Positions 26,447 to 36,791 are shown, counted from the first letter of the stretch. The stretch is DNA of 64,000 nt from Muribaculaceae bacterium (GCA_017396945.1 JAFQKI010000002.1:1-64000), one strand, 5' to 3'. Translations and numbers: made by a program. Notes: generated from the sequence alone by a model not told the origin.

Positions 26447-27091
26447 CTATGGTTGCATGTGATAAGTTATTTTTATTCCACTACGATTTATTACCGACAT
26501 TTTATCACCAACAATTTCGATATGAGTCCAACGAACCTCGCGAGGTAATTGACCGATCAAATTATCCTTTAACAAGGACGCGCAACGCTCCAATATACTT
26601 TGACGATCGGCAAGCAACGCATCTCGCTCGATTTCATTATCGGTTTTTATCGTCAATGGATTTTTCTCATCAAAAATAGTAGCAAATGTATCAGTATTTG
26701 GGGTTATAAGTAATGTATCGGAACGCTCTTCCCATTTTGTATCAGCCAAGACCGAACCTCTTACCACATAACTTGAGTTCTCGTCAATTTGTGTTGTCAT
26801 CGAGAAGGCAAAACCCAATGAGCCGGTTCCATCAGAATTAAATGTGACTTCAGGGCGTGATATCATGGTTTTCTTATAGCCTACAGTCGTTTCAACCGGA
26901 GAACTCAACCAACGCCCATCATAAACCGATCGAACCACAGCAGATTGGACTTGTTCACTTTCATTTGTTTCAGTAGCACTAACAACCGAAGAGTCGCCCG
27001 ATTTTTCTCCGGTAAAAAAATTACATCCACACAACATCATCAAAGGAATTCCACACAATACAATCTTGCAGATATTTTTTCTTTTCATCAT
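26447..27091 (-). CDS. Lipoprotein of unknown function
   Basis: The 214-residue protein begins MMKRKNICKIVLCGIPLMML and has a lipobox LCGC near residue 22. A Ser/Glu-rich linker leads into a domain beginning YDGRWLSSPVETTV and containing VTFNSDGTGSLGFAFSM, a pattern seen in lipocalin-like Bacteroidetes domains. A longer frame opens at 27130, upstream of the promoter box, so 27091 is used. It probably forms a two-gene transcript with the following lipoprotein. Confidence 0.75.
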   Translation of the reverse strand: MMKRKNICKIVLCGIPLMMLCGCNFFTGEKSGDSSVVSATETNESEQVQSAVVRSVYDGRWLSSPVETTVGYKKTMISRPEVTFNSDGTGSLGFAFSMTTQIDENSSYVVRGSVLADTKWEERSDTLLITPNTDTFATIFDEKNPLTIKTDNEIERDALLADRQSILERCASLLKDNLIGQLPREVRWTHIEIVGDKMSVINRSGIKITYHMQP

Positions 27092-27118
27092 GGTAATGTT
27101 TTTACTTAGATTATTCAA

Positions 27119-27151
27119 CAAAGATAACAAAATTGCGCTATTTTAATCAAA
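27119..27151 (-). promoter_or_regulatory. Promoter of the lipoprotein pair
   Basis: The minus strand reads TTTG (27148-27151), 21 bases, TATCTTTG (27119-27126). It rules out translation from the upstream start at 27130 because the RNA begins below it. Confidence 0.75.
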
Positions 27152-27160
27152 GATTTAACC

Positions 27161-28837
27161 TCAAAAATCAGTTAAAGCATCCATTTCGGGTGGATAATTG
27201 AAAACATCATCAGGATTTTTGGGTCGCAAAATCTCATACCACCTGAATTTAGGCAAATAGTATATCGATTTTTTCGCAAGATAGAGCGGATAACCCTCAG
27301 AGTTGCTTTCGGGCCAAAATTTAAGTTTCTCAATTTGCTTCCCTTTAAAATCTGCCGACATGAAACTACTCTCAACCTTGAATATCTTATTAAACGTGCT
27401 ATCACTCTCCTGAGGTAATACAATTACTTGAACATTGCCTTCAACATCAAGATGATCTATAGAGTTTTCGGCAAACGTGGCAAACATTTTCTTACCACTT
27501 ATCTGATTATAAAACTCTTCATCAATATGCTCCGCCGCAAACCCAAATTGAGGCAAACGCGCCCAATCGGCAGTAGAGTCGTTGAAATGGACTTGTATTT
27601 CGTTCCCGAAAATTTGTCTATTCCCACTCCATATTATAGGGTTATAGTGCATATATAACATTGAGTCTTTCTCCTGAAAACTCAACGAGTCACAAAGACC
27701 CTGAATGTCAGCCCGATAAAAACGCACACGGGGATTTGCTATTATTACATGAGTCGTATCTACTTTTACTGCTCCGCTATCGGGAATAATAGAATCTCGC
27801 ACCAAGAAAGAACGAATTTCTCGAGCATGAAGATATAACGTATCTTTTTGAGAAAATTCCTTCACAAGGGCATGACCGGTGGCATAGGCACTATCAATCA
27901 ATTGGTGATAATATCCATAGCTACCGTTAAGTGAGATATGACGTGTCGTGTCGGTCAATATCATATTACCAAAGGCTTCTCCAATTCCAGAACGATGGTC
28001 ATATCGGATTGTGTCACCCCAAAGCGTATTGCCATTCTTAGCCACTATTAGCGAGCGAGTGTCAAAATAAGCTGTATCTCTATCAGTATCATAAACACCA
28101 CCCATCGTAAACATTGTGGCATTGACATTTGAGATTTCAGACCTGCTTGATACTGCCGCAATATGTGACACTGTGTTATAAAACAATGAATCGGTATAGA
28201 TATTGAGCGTGTCGTTCTGTGAACGTCCGGTCAAGTGAACATTATTATAGAAGTTTGCATCTTTTGTTGCCGGGCTATATTCGCCCTCAATAGATTCAAG
28301 TCGATTTTGCGCATCGGTCAAAACTCCACCTACATCATAATATCCCAAATCTATCGTAAGGTCATATTCAAATTTATCGGTTTCAAGCGTCACGTCCCGA
28401 TTTATCAGACGCACCTTATTCCCTTCATTGGCATATAATGTGGCAATCTCCATTGTTCCATCAAAATCCAACTCATCTGCATAGACATACAATGTATCAC
28501 CCTGCTCCATTTTTACATTACCAAACGCTTTGAAAGAGCCTGATTTATCGTAGAAATGTGCACTATCACAATACATATACATATCTTGACGACGAAATTC
28601 TACATTACCAACAAGTATCTGGAAACTATCAGAAGCCGCCTTTTTCAAAACATCGGCATGCTCAAGAAAAACCCGGCCTTGCGCATAACGATCGGCGGTA
28701 GGGATTTGAGGGCGAATGTCGGGTTTGGTAGTTGGCGCATTTTGCGCAATGACAACAAACGCAAACATTATAAACGCAAATAGGCACAAACGATATTTGT
28801 GCCATTTACGAGTAGAGTATTTTGGTTGTAATGCCAT
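27161..28837 (-). CDS. OstA-like protein (LptD/LptA N-terminal family)
   Basis: The 558-residue protein has an N-terminal membrane or signal segment (about 14-32) and a long series of strand repeats of the OstA/LptA type: FQILVGNVEFRRQDMYMYCDSAHFYDKSGSFKAFGNVKMEQGDTLYVYADELDFDG is the typical start, given here only as a span near residues 72-127. Such beta-jellyroll repeats form the LPS bridge between membranes in LptA, LptC and LptD. The Bacteroidetes OstA-like proteins are thought to serve LPS transport, but direct proof is limited. It lies seven bases after a SurA-type chaperone gene on the same strand, which fits a shared role in outer-membrane assembly. Confidence 0.88.
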   Translation of the reverse strand: MALQPKYSTRKWHKYRLCLFAFIMFAFVVIAQNAPTTKPDIRPQIPTADRYAQGRVFLEHADVLKKAASDSFQILVGNVEFRRQDMYMYCDSAHFYDKSGSFKAFGNVKMEQGDTLYVYADELDFDGTMEIATLYANEGNKVRLINRDVTLETDKFEYDLTIDLGYYDVGGVLTDAQNRLESIEGEYSPATKDANFYNNVHLTGRSQNDTLNIYTDSLFYNTVSHIAAVSSRSEISNVNATMFTMGGVYDTDRDTAYFDTRSLIVAKNGNTLWGDTIRYDHRSGIGEAFGNMILTDTTRHISLNGSYGYYHQLIDSAYATGHALVKEFSQKDTLYLHAREIRSFLVRDSIIPDSGAVKVDTTHVIIANPRVRFYRADIQGLCDSLSFQEKDSMLYMHYNPIIWSGNRQIFGNEIQVHFNDSTADWARLPQFGFAAEHIDEEFYNQISGKKMFATFAENSIDHLDVEGNVQVIVLPQESDSTFNKIFKVESSFMSADFKGKQIEKLKFWPESNSEGYPLYLAKKSIYYLPKFRWYEILRPKNPDDVFNYPPEMDALTDF

Positions 28838-28844
28838 TTTGGAA

Positions 28845-30197
28845 TTATTTTAACCAACCGCTATGCAAAAATTCACAATCGCGCCACCCATCTTCAATGC
28901 GTATATATGTATCATTTATTTTGCGCTCAATCCAAGCCTTAATAATTTCACCTTTTGCGTAAGATTCATACATGTTTTTAATTAACTGGTAGTCATCAGA
29001 CAGGTTGGCTTTGTGTCCATCAATGCGTGCCGTAAGTTTTACAATAGCTACAACATCACGATTAAATTTAGGATCTTTCATTATAAACGGAGTCGAGATT
29101 TCTCCCGGTTGCATCCCGGCAACAACTCTTGATATTTCTTGAGGGAGTTGAGACATTTCAAATCGCACCGTACCGGTCTGCTGATTGACCATCACACCAC
29201 GACTGTTACGTGTATCCTTATCTTGCGAGATGACCAGCGCAGCATCTTCAAATGTGAACAATTTATTATCCACGATGTCGGTTCTAACCGAGTCAAGACG
29301 AACTATTGCCGCCGACAAATCTTTGTCAGATACATGTGGGCGCAACAATATGTGACGCGTATTAATGCGGTCACCACGCTTTTCTATCAATTGAATAATG
29401 TGAAATCCGGCCTCAGACTCTACAATTTTAGACACCTTTTTGGTGTCATTTAGATTAAATGCCACAGCGGCATACTCAGGATCTAAGTGACCGCGTCCCA
29501 TAAAGCCAAGTTCTCCCCCACGCACACTGCTTGGACACTCTGAATACAAAATCGCAAGCGTAGAAAAATCACTTTCACCATTGTTTATGCGGTCGGTAAA
29601 CTCGCGCAATCTTGCTTTTACCGCATCAATCTCCTCACGAGGGATAATCGGATTGAGTGTAATAATCTGCACCTCAACCTGAAGAGGCACATAAGGGATG
29701 CTATCGGCAGGAAGCGCATTAAAATATCTTCTCACATCGGCCGGTGTCGTTTTTATATCCTTAGTCAAAGATCGTTGAACCTCTTGCACCCTATATTGGT
29801 TGCGCATGATTTGAAGCATATCTTCTCGCAACTCAGGCAAAGGCTTACGGAAGTATTCTTCCACCTTTTCCTTAGAGCCAAGATTGGTTATAAAATAATT
29901 AATACGGCTATCGACTTGTTGCTGAATCATTGCATCCTGAACTTCCACCGTATCAATATCGGCTTGGTGCAAAAATAGTTTTTCTACCGCAAGACGCTCG
30001 GGGATTACACAATAGGGATCGCCATTAATCGGCTGACGCTCATATTGCATTTGTTGATAGGTTTCTTCTATCTCTGACTTAAATATCGGCTGGTCTCCAA
30101 TCATCCATGCGACCTCTTCGACCACATTGTTTTGTGCAATCACAAACATAACAGATGACACACACGCCAAACAGAATGTAATGAATTTCAGTTTCAC
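28845..30197 (-). CDS. SurA-type periplasmic chaperone / parvulin isomerase
   Basis: The 450-residue exported protein (signal peptide 1-21) has an N-terminal helical chaperone region and two parvulin (PpiC) domains. The first, about 175-270, shows SECPSSVRGGELGFMGRGHLDPEYAAVAF and AGFHIIQLIEKRGD. The second, about 275-375, starts RINTRHILLRP but is less conserved and may lack isomerase activity. SurA escorts unfolded outer-membrane proteins to BAM. It has a -7 box in the preceding 112-base gap and is followed seven bases later by the OstA-like gene. Confidence 0.93.
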   Translation of the reverse strand: MKLKFITFCLACVSSVMFVIAQNNVVEEVAWMIGDQPIFKSEIEETYQQMQYERQPINGDPYCVIPERLAVEKLFLHQADIDTVEVQDAMIQQQVDSRINYFITNLGSKEKVEEYFRKPLPELREDMLQIMRNQYRVQEVQRSLTKDIKTTPADVRRYFNALPADSIPYVPLQVEVQIITLNPIIPREEIDAVKARLREFTDRINNGESDFSTLAILYSECPSSVRGGELGFMGRGHLDPEYAAVAFNLNDTKKVSKIVESEAGFHIIQLIEKRGDRINTRHILLRPHVSDKDLSAAIVRLDSVRTDIVDNKLFTFEDAALVISQDKDTRNSRGVMVNQQTGTVRFEMSQLPQEISRVVAGMQPGEISTPFIMKDPKFNRDVVAIVKLTARIDGHKANLSDDYQLIKNMYESYAKGEIIKAWIERKINDTYIRIEDGWRDCEFLHSGWLK

Positions 30198-30227
30198 TTT
30201 ATTTTCGGTTTATTTTGTTTTAAGTTA

Positions 30228-30235
30228 CAAATTTA
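30228..30235 (-). promoter_or_regulatory. -7 box for the surA/ostA-like pair
   Basis: The minus strand reads TAAATTTG 31 bases upstream of the SurA-type start, so this pair can be transcribed independently of the two upstream isomerase-related genes. Confidence 0.6.
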
Positions 30236-30309
30236 CATTTTCTTTTTGAGACTTCGAAACGTTTTAATTTTATTAAGTGTATTTATAGAAGTTCTCTTAA
30301 GTGGATTTA

Positions 30310-31194
30310 TCATATACCCATATCGCATCGTATTTCTATCTTACCACTGCTGATAGCATCATCATATATCTGTTTGCGCAGATTTATATCAAACTCCTCT
30401 CTCCTACTATTTTTCATCTCCTCTATTATTATAGGTATTGCCACCTCATAAGGCATAACACTCCCTGATGTGAGCAAATCAGAGATATCAAGTAGATAGG
30501 TATATCCTCCTTGCGACACCTCTATTTGACGATGAGTCCTCAGATAGTCGTCGGGCGACGCCCCAATCTCGATTGGGATTCTTGCCTCAACCTGCGCCCA
30601 ATCAATCCACCGATCTCTGAAATAATCGAAATGAACAACACCCGTAAGTGTCGTTTTCTCGATTTTCTCAACATCGGCACTATCGGCAGATATATACAAT
30701 CGTTTCAACTCTGCCAAACGTGGCGCGTTATCCTCAGCCTTAATATAAATTCCTTTTATCAATGGCGACGATAATTTATATCGATTACGATTTGTCTCAT
30801 AATGCACAAATAAAGAATCCTCACTCAACTGTGAATTAGAATCAGCATTAGTGTCAAACATCAATCGACTATATTCCCACATTATCAAGTCAAAACGATA
30901 TTGCTCCACCATCTTATCGATATTATCCATATCGATATTTTTGGATGCGACTTCTGATATCAACTGAAACTCAATCCAATTCCGAATATAAGTGCGCGCC
31001 AACTTAATACTATCGTCTCGAAGTATTCCATGAGGGATTTCGGCATCCAATTGTTGCCGAGTCAAAGTTTTGTCCCCTATTCTTACCAATATATCCCCAT
31101 CGTCGGATTTCTCCTTGCCGTCGCCACAAGCAACCACAACTACAGAGAAACACAAGATGAGGATATATTGAAGTTGTCGATTAAGACTCTTCAA
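30310..31194 (-). CDS. Lipoprotein related to peptidyl-prolyl isomerase chaperones
   Basis: The 294-residue lipoprotein (lipobox VVAC, Cys23) begins its mature part with VRIGDKTLTRQQLDAEIP, the same N-terminal helical element as SurA/PpiD-type chaperones. It is all helical to about residue 120. I see no PpiC catalytic signature (no SxC, GGxLGx or FGYHII motifs), so it is likely a non-catalytic chaperone subunit. It lies between two genuine parvulin proteins, seven bases after the upstream one. Its function is inferred from position and the N-terminal element. Confidence 0.75.
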   Translation of the reverse strand: MKSLNRQLQYILILCFSVVVVACGDGKEKSDDGDILVRIGDKTLTRQQLDAEIPHGILRDDSIKLARTYIRNWIEFQLISEVASKNIDMDNIDKMVEQYRFDLIMWEYSRLMFDTNADSNSQLSEDSLFVHYETNRNRYKLSSPLIKGIYIKAEDNAPRLAELKRLYISADSADVEKIEKTTLTGVVHFDYFRDRWIDWAQVEARIPIEIGASPDDYLRTHRQIEVSQGGYTYLLDISDLLTSGSVMPYEVAIPIIIEEMKNSRREEFDINLRKQIYDDAISSGKIEIRCDMGI

Positions 31195-31201
31195 AATTAT
31201 A

Positions 31202-33127
31202 CTATTTTACTTTTTTAAGTACTTTCTGATTGATTTTTACCGGATAGCGATACTTTAATTGCTCCACCCAATTCTTTTCAAGCAATGCTTGATAATCGGC
31301 GGTCACTTGACCTCTTACATCAAGAGCCTCTTCAGGTGTTGCAATAATGCGACCGATACCGAAATAATAGTTCCATTTATTTTGCTCTGCGACAGGTTTA
31401 GTTCCACCAAAAGCCACATAGTCGATTATCGCATTTTCACCTTGTGCCGCAATCACACGCTCGACTCTGATGTCACGACCAAATTTCGTACGCAACACTT
31501 GAGAAAGAGAGTCGTTAGGTACATTGTTTTCTGAAATATATTGTTTAGCGACATTCAACAAAGAATCGCTTGACGCAAACACTACATATCCTTTATATTT
31601 AGGAGCATTCCAAGTGTAGTTTTGACGATTTTCATTGAAAAACGCCTCCAACCCTTCTCGGTCATTGGCCGCACGTTCCCACACATTGCGATTGCTTATT
31701 TCAAATAACAACATTCCATCGCGATATTCATTTATCAAATTACGATAATCAGGATATTTTGATGGCAATTGAGAAATTTCATATTCGATTGTTTTTGCCT
31801 CCAATACCGACATAGCCGAACCGCGAAGCGTTGCAAATCCATTTTCTGCCGAGATTTTTGCTGTCACAGGCATACGTTTGATTACTTCGCTCAAAGGATA
31901 TGTTTGATTTGCGACAACAATCACAGGGAGATCACTATTTTTATACTTTCTGATAAAAGTAGAATCATATCCGCCATTAGCGATCAGGTCAAGACGCAAT
32001 TGCTCCATAATTTCCTCATCAAGATGAGAGTTATACTCCTCTTTGAATTGATCGATTCGAGTTTGACGCGCCATATTTCCACGCTCGTCACCATTAATCA
32101 TATTCAAAATACCTTGACGAGCCGAAGCCAATGACTCGATACCTTTACCCTCAATGCGTTGGATGATATGATAACCAAATTGAGTTTTTACCGGTTGAGA
32201 GATTTCGCCATCGTTCAACGCAAATGCGACATCAGAAAACTCGGCAACCATCATGCCGGGCGCAAACCAACCGAGGTCACCACCTTGACGCGCAGAACCA
32301 CATTGAGACTCGGCGATAGCAAGCTGTGCAAAATCGGCACCATTTTGGATCAAGTTGTAGATTGAGTCAATTTGAGCTTTTGCCACAGCCTCTTGCTCTG
32401 GAGTCATGTTTTGTGTAAGTTTGAGAATGTGACGCGCATGTACTTGCCCTTTTGCCGGACGACGTACGTCAACTTTTATGATATGATAACCAAAATCAGT
32501 TTTTACAATATCAGAAACTCCGCCTAAATTTGTATCATACGCAGCCTTTTCAAAAACATACGGATACTGACCAATTGGCAAAAAGCCCATTGAGCCACCA
32601 TTTTCCGCGCTATAACGATCTATCGAGTGACGACGAGCTTCTGTAGCAAAATCCCCACCATTAAGAATTACAGTGCGAATGCTGTCAAGTTTTGCGATAG
32701 TCTGGTCGTTTTCTGATGACGTACGACCCAAAGGCAACATTATGTGGCTAACACTTATTTCCTCTTGCATTCTGGCATAAGCCTCATTTACAAGTCGATC
32801 TTCAACAGACGCATCCACCATATATGGCTGAGCCAACTCGTTTTGATATCCGCGAAACTCATTAATAAACGCCGCAGTGGTATCAATTCCGGCTGCTTCG
32901 GCATCAGCAACTTTGAGTTTATAAATCACAAACATATCCACATACTCTTCAAGAGATTGTGGTTGCTGTTGTTGTGCATTGTTTTTGTGATAAAGATATT
33001 CAAATTCGCTCTGCGTAACAGGCTTTCCGTTGATTGTCATCAACACAGGGTCATCATTTTTTGCCGATACGCTTAAAAGTGTTGTGGCCGCTATCGCCAC
33101 CGACAAGAAACGTTTTATCATTGTCAA
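31202..33127 (-). CDS. Periplasmic parvulin-type peptidyl-prolyl isomerase with two PpiC domains
   Basis: The 641-residue exported protein (signal 1-22, ending SVSA) has two tandem PpiC domains, about 120-220 ([33 protein letters not shown]) and 228-330 ([35 protein letters not shown]). A long helical C-terminal region (about 340-640) follows. It resembles SurA/PpiD proteins that assist folding of exported proteins. It is the first of three envelope-chaperone genes downstream of guaB. The guaB terminator separates it from guaB, and its own promoter is not obvious. Two Met codons two residues apart are possible starts. Confidence 0.93.
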   Translation of the reverse strand: MTMIKRFLSVAIAATTLLSVSAKNDDPVLMTINGKPVTQSEFEYLYHKNNAQQQQPQSLEEYVDMFVIYKLKVADAEAAGIDTTAAFINEFRGYQNELAQPYMVDASVEDRLVNEAYARMQEEISVSHIMLPLGRTSSENDQTIAKLDSIRTVILNGGDFATEARRHSIDRYSAENGGSMGFLPIGQYPYVFEKAAYDTNLGGVSDIVKTDFGYHIIKVDVRRPAKGQVHARHILKLTQNMTPEQEAVAKAQIDSIYNLIQNGADFAQLAIAESQCGSARQGGDLGWFAPGMMVAEFSDVAFALNDGEISQPVKTQFGYHIIQRIEGKGIESLASARQGILNMINGDERGNMARQTRIDQFKEEYNSHLDEEIMEQLRLDLIANGGYDSTFIRKYKNSDLPVIVVANQTYPLSEVIKRMPVTAKISAENGFATLRGSAMSVLEAKTIEYEISQLPSKYPDYRNLINEYRDGMLLFEISNRNVWERAANDREGLEAFFNENRQNYTWNAPKYKGYVVFASSDSLLNVAKQYISENNVPNDSLSQVLRTKFGRDIRVERVIAAQGENAIIDYVAFGGTKPVAEQNKWNYYFGIGRIIATPEEALDVRGQVTADYQALLEKNWVEQLKYRYPVKINQKVLKKVK

Positions 33128-33148
33128 TTTAGGTTTATGTTTTTAATC

Positions 33149-33204
33149 AAAAAATATATAGAGATATAACGAAATCTTAATCTGATTTATTATATCTCTA
33201 TATA
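33149..33204 (-). terminator. Terminator after guaB
   Basis: A perfect 15-base-pair AT-rich stem (33155-33169 with 33190-33204, core AGAGATATAA) encloses a 20-base loop and is followed on the minus strand by TTTTTT. Confidence 0.75.
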
Positions 33205-33224
33205 TATATTTATTTCAAACTCAA

Positions 33225-34703
33225 TTATTGATGAGAAGCGCTATAGTTGGGAGCCTCACTTGTGATAGCCACATCGTGAGGGTGACTTTCTGCTACTCCG
33301 GCATTAGTAATGCGAGTAAATTTAGCGGTGTGCAGTTTATCTATATTTTCAGCACCGCAATATCCCATACCGGCACGAAGTCCGCCAAGAATTTGGTAAA
33401 CAACTTCATATAACGTTCCTTTATAAGGCACACGAGCGGCAATACCTTCGGGAACAAGTTTCTTTGCATCACTTTCATTTGCTTGGAAATAGCGATCTTT
33501 TGATCCTTTTTCCATCGCTTCAAGCGATCCCATACCGCGATATGATTTAAATTTACGTCCGTTGTAGATGATTGTGCTACCGGGAGATTCTTCTACTCCG
33601 GCAAGCATTCCGCCAAGCATTACAGAGTAGGCTCCGGCAGCAAGAGCTTTAACGATATCTCCGGAATAACGAATACCTCCATCGGCAATCAAAGGCACAC
33701 CTGTACCTTGAAGGGCTTTAGCAACATCATAAACCGCGCTTAATTGAGGCACACCTACACCGGCTATCACACGAGTTGTACAGATCGATCCGGGTCCAAT
33801 GCCGACTTTAACACCATCAGCACCATTTTCAACAAGATATTTAGCAGCCTCGCCTGTTGCGATATTTCCTACCACAACATCAATTTGTGGATATTTTTCT
33901 TTCACGGCTTTCAACACCCCTACTACTCCTTTTGAGTGACCATGAGCCGTATCGATTACAATTGCGTCAACACCAGCCTCAACAAGGGCATCGACGCGAT
34001 CCATTGAGTCGGCTGTCACGCCTACTCCCGCAGCTACACGCAAACGACCGAGTTTGTCCTTGCATGCGTTGGGCTTATCTTTAGCTTTGGTTATATCTTT
34101 ATATGTAACAAGACCTATCAAATGATTCTCGCTATCAACTACCGGAAGTTTTTCGATCTTGTATTGCTGAAGAATTTCAGAGGCCTCTTCAAGATTGGTT
34201 GACTGATTGGTTGTAACAAGATTTTCCTTTGTCATTACATCGTCAATGAGACGAGTGTGGTCATGCTCAAAACGCAAGTCGCGATTAGTCACAATGCCAA
34301 CAAGCTTGTTGTTATCATCAACAACGGGAATACCACCAATATGATATTCCTTCATCATGTTGAGTGCATCACTCACTGTGCTACCACATTTAATAGTAAC
34401 AGGGTCGTAAATCATACCATTTTCAGCACGCTTTACGGCATGCACTTGACGAGCCTGCTCCGCTATCGACATGTTTTTGTGGATAACACCGATACCGCCT
34501 TCACGAGCAATTGCGATAGCCAATTGCGCCTCAGTGACAGTGTCCATCGCAGCCGATACGATAGGAGCATTAAGGGTGATGTTACGAGAGAATTTTGTCT
34601 GTAAACTGACACAGCGGGGAAGAACTTCCGAATAAGCCGGAATCAAGAGGACATCGTCAAATGTGAGTCCGTCCATTTTTACTCGATCTGCAATAAATGA
34701 CAT
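33225..34703 (-). CDS. guaB: Inosine-5-monophosphate dehydrogenase
   Basis: IMPDH oxidises IMP to XMP, the committed step of guanine nucleotide synthesis. The 492-residue protein has the TIM-barrel catalytic domain split by two CBS domains (about 95-205, [16 protein letters not shown] and the following [14 protein letters not shown]). The catalytic Cys308 is in [10 protein letters not shown], and [17 protein letters not shown] with [10 protein letters not shown] are the phosphate and flap regions. It has its own promoter and terminator, although the downstream genes run in the same direction. Confidence 0.98.
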   Translation of the reverse strand: MSFIADRVKMDGLTFDDVLLIPAYSEVLPRCVSLQTKFSRNITLNAPIVSAAMDTVTEAQLAIAIAREGGIGVIHKNMSIAEQARQVHAVKRAENGMIYDPVTIKCGSTVSDALNMMKEYHIGGIPVVDDNNKLVGIVTNRDLRFEHDHTRLIDDVMTKENLVTTNQSTNLEEASEILQQYKIEKLPVVDSENHLIGLVTYKDITKAKDKPNACKDKLGRLRVAAGVGVTADSMDRVDALVEAGVDAIVIDTAHGHSKGVVGVLKAVKEKYPQIDVVVGNIATGEAAKYLVENGADGVKVGIGPGSICTTRVIAGVGVPQLSAVYDVAKALQGTGVPLIADGGIRYSGDIVKALAAGAYSVMLGGMLAGVEESPGSTIIYNGRKFKSYRGMGSLEAMEKGSKDRYFQANESDAKKLVPEGIAARVPYKGTLYEVVYQILGGLRAGMGYCGAENIDKLHTAKFTRITNAGVAESHPHDVAITSEAPNYSASHQ

Positions 34704-34731
34704 AAAAACGAAGTTTAGATTTTATTGCACG

Positions 34732-34739
34732 CAAAGTTA
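34732..34739 (-). promoter_or_regulatory. -7 box for guaB
   Basis: The minus strand reads TAACTTTG 28 bases upstream of the guaB ATG; a TTG lies 22 bases further upstream. Confidence 0.65.
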
Positions 34740-34876
34740 AGCATTTTTTCGCAATCAATCACAATTTCAACACCACTTTTTCAGCATATATGTTTCAATT
34801 GGCATCAAGGTAAGTTCAACTTGCCATTTTAATAACATTATCGTTTGGATTTTATAGGTTATTTCAAGAGTTTTAT

Positions 34877-34884
34877 TAAATTTG
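34877..34884 (+). promoter_or_regulatory. -7 box for the Fib_succ_major-domain gene
   Basis: TAAATTTG is an exact match that lies 38 bases before the ATG at 34923 and downstream of an earlier in-frame ATG at 34845, so it decides the start. Confidence 0.65.
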
Positions 34885-34922
34885 CATTTCAGTGTAAATC
34901 AACTTTAAAATCAAAAGTAATT

Positions 34923-36008
34923 ATGAAAAAGGTAGTTTCAGTATTGGTAATGGTGTTTTGTTGTATCGCCATGCTTCAAGCAAAGGAGTTTACGACAAAA
35001 CAGAAACAGTTAAGAACCAACATCGTCTCGTTTTTAAAGACTGAGGGCTATATGCCTGAAATCGATTCTGACGGTGACATCAAGTTTAAAAGTGAAGGCA
35101 ACGTTTACTATGTAATTATCGATGCGAATGAAAGTTCTCCGTTTTATCTGTCATTGGTAAGTATATATAGCTACAATGATTCCGGCAAGTGGTCAAGACG
35201 TTGGTTTGAGGGAGTGGCATCAGAGATAAACTTGTACAAAGGCCTTTCTTTGGAATTGTATTCATCAACGGCATATTTGTCAATGGGGATGTTCTTGACC
35301 GAGGCAGAGCATTTCAATCGCAGTTTCTATCGCATGTTGCAAGTTTTAAAAACTGCAGAAAATGAATTGAAAGAAACCAACAGTGGTAGTAGCGGGAACA
35401 GCGGTTACTCAGCCTCATACGTTCCCGAACATGCCGTAGATTTGGGATTGAGCGTACTTTGGGCAGATCGCAACATCGGAGCATCTTCCCCAAGTGACCA
35501 AGGCGATTATTTTGCGTGGGGCGAAACCAGAACCAAATATGAATATAGCTGGAGTACATATATCCATTTCACGGATCGTAATGGAAATGGCACACCATTA
35601 AACGAAAATTCACAAAATGAGCCGAATGAATTAGCTCACATTGGCGACAATATCGCAGGGACAAGATATGATGCCGCTGCTCAAAATTGGGGAAATGGTT
35701 GGCAACTTCCCACAGAAGCACAATTCAACGAGTTAATAAACAAATGTACATGGAGATGGACTTCTCAAAACGGACAATATGGGTATAGAGTTACCGGACC
35801 AAATGGAAACAGCATTTTCTTACCCGCAGCAGGAGAGAAACACTCTTCATCTCTTATATACGAAAATGAGGAATGCCATTATTGGACAGCGACCAATGAT
35901 GGTAGCGACAATGGCGCATACTATTTTGGGGGCAGTTCAGATAGCTACAGGACATCTTTAAGTTATAATTTTGATGGATTAACAATCCGTGCAGTACACG
36001 CCAAATAG
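34923..36008 (+). CDS. Exported protein with YbjN-like N-terminus and Fib_succ_major domain
   Basis: The 361-residue protein has a signal peptide (MKKVVSVLVMVFCCIAMLQA). Residues 25-145 form a compact alpha/beta domain that resembles the YbjN/chaperone-like fold (weak). A Ser/Gly linker near 150-160 leads into a C-terminal domain of the Fibrobacter succinogenes major paralogous type: AVDLGLSVLWADRNIG, YFAWGET, NWGNGWQLPTEAQF, FLPAAGE, and YWTAT before the AV end. Such domains are common on exported Bacteroidetes proteins and their role is unknown. The start is set by the promoter box. It is a single gene closed by a terminator. Confidence 0.82.
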   Translation: MKKVVSVLVMVFCCIAMLQAKEFTTKQKQLRTNIVSFLKTEGYMPEIDSDGDIKFKSEGNVYYVIIDANESSPFYLSLVSIYSYNDSGKWSRRWFEGVASEINLYKGLSLELYSSTAYLSMGMFLTEAEHFNRSFYRMLQVLKTAENELKETNSGSSGNSGYSASYVPEHAVDLGLSVLWADRNIGASSPSDQGDYFAWGETRTKYEYSWSTYIHFTDRNGNGTPLNENSQNEPNELAHIGDNIAGTRYDAAAQNWGNGWQLPTEAQFNELINKCTWRWTSQNGQYGYRVTGPNGNSIFLPAAGEKHSSSLIYENEECHYWTATNDGSDNGAYYFGGSSDSYRTSLSYNFDGLTIRAVHAK

Positions 36009-36030
36009 AATAACTCACACAAATACATCC

Positions 36031-36064
36031 AAGAAGTCATATCGTGCATGATATGACTTCTTTT
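36031..36064 (+). terminator. Intrinsic terminator after the Fib_succ_major gene
   Basis: Perfect 13-base arms AAGAAGTCATATC and GATATGACTTCTT around a 6-base loop run into TTTT. It ends at the stop codon of the convergent gene. Confidence 0.88.
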
Positions 36065-36683
36065 ATTTTGACAGTTTGGGCAACAACTGAGTTTCAAATA
36101 TATCACGACGGATTATGCGATAATGAGGATGATAACATTCGTTATAACGACTGCTGTGATGCATCACATACCCTCCCCTATTCAACGATTGTCTAATAGC
36201 CCCAGCATCGGTTTCCATATTTTGCAACTCAGGCTTAATATCTCGCACTATCGACAATATAGCTTCCCATTCATCAATCCATTGTTGTGTAACCGATGGT
36301 ACTGTATCGGGAGCACTCGCAATAAACGCATCAACAAGTTGGTCAAGCGTAATTATCCCATCCTTTATCGCTCTGAGACTTACCCTCACATAATTTCCCT
36401 GCCAACCACAAGACTCATAATAAACGCTATCGGGCAAATAATCATCTTCATTTAATTCCGCTACAATATAGTACTCTACCCTACTCCTATCAGCAAGAAT
36501 ATGAGTCATTCCAAAGCGATCTTGAAAGCAACTTTTATATACATCCCGCAACGTCGCTTCAGGATAGCGCCGAAACAATTCCGCCACCGAACGCTTCACC
36601 GCAACTTTATCAACCGCTTCAGATGCTTCAATTTGCATCACTATTGATACAAGCATAAATAATATAATACATACTTTCTTCAT
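36063..36683 (-). CDS. Conserved exported protein of unknown function
   Basis: The 206-residue protein has a signal peptide (1-20, ending QIEASE). The mature part is mostly helical and contains distinctive stretches: LRDVYKSCFQDRFGMTHIL (46-64), YYESCGWQGNYVRVSL and RGGYVMHHSSRYNECYHPHYRII near the end. The conserved Cys and several His residues could bind a metal or form disulfides, but I recognise no family with a known function. A -7 box lies just upstream and the gene is monocistronic. Confidence 0.7.
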   Translation of the reverse strand: MKKVCIILFMLVSIVMQIEASEAVDKVAVKRSVAELFRRYPEATLRDVYKSCFQDRFGMTHILADRSRVEYYIVAELNEDDYLPDSVYYESCGWQGNYVRVSLRAIKDGIITLDQLVDAFIASAPDTVPSVTQQWIDEWEAILSIVRDIKPELQNMETDAGAIRQSLNRGGYVMHHSSRYNECYHPHYRIIRRDIFETQLLPKLSK

Positions 36684-36691
36684 ATCATCGG

Positions 36692-36699
36692 CAAATATA
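36692..36699 (-). promoter_or_regulatory. -7 box for the 36063-36683 gene
   Basis: The minus strand reads TATATTTG nine bases upstream of the ATG, so the leader would be only a few bases long. Confidence 0.5.
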
Positions 36700-36753
36700 G
36701 TTATTTTCTATTCAAATACTGATAAGATACTCTACATTTATCCGATTTTTTCC

Positions 36754-36761
36754 TATCTTTG
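36754..36761 (+). promoter_or_regulatory. -7 box for the thioredoxin-like gene
   Basis: TATCTTTG lies 30 bases before the ATG at 36792 and matches TAnnTTTG. It faces away from the minus-strand box 55 bases to the left. Confidence 0.6.
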
Positions 36762-36791
36762 CGGAGAATAATCAATTAAATCTCAAAGTAT

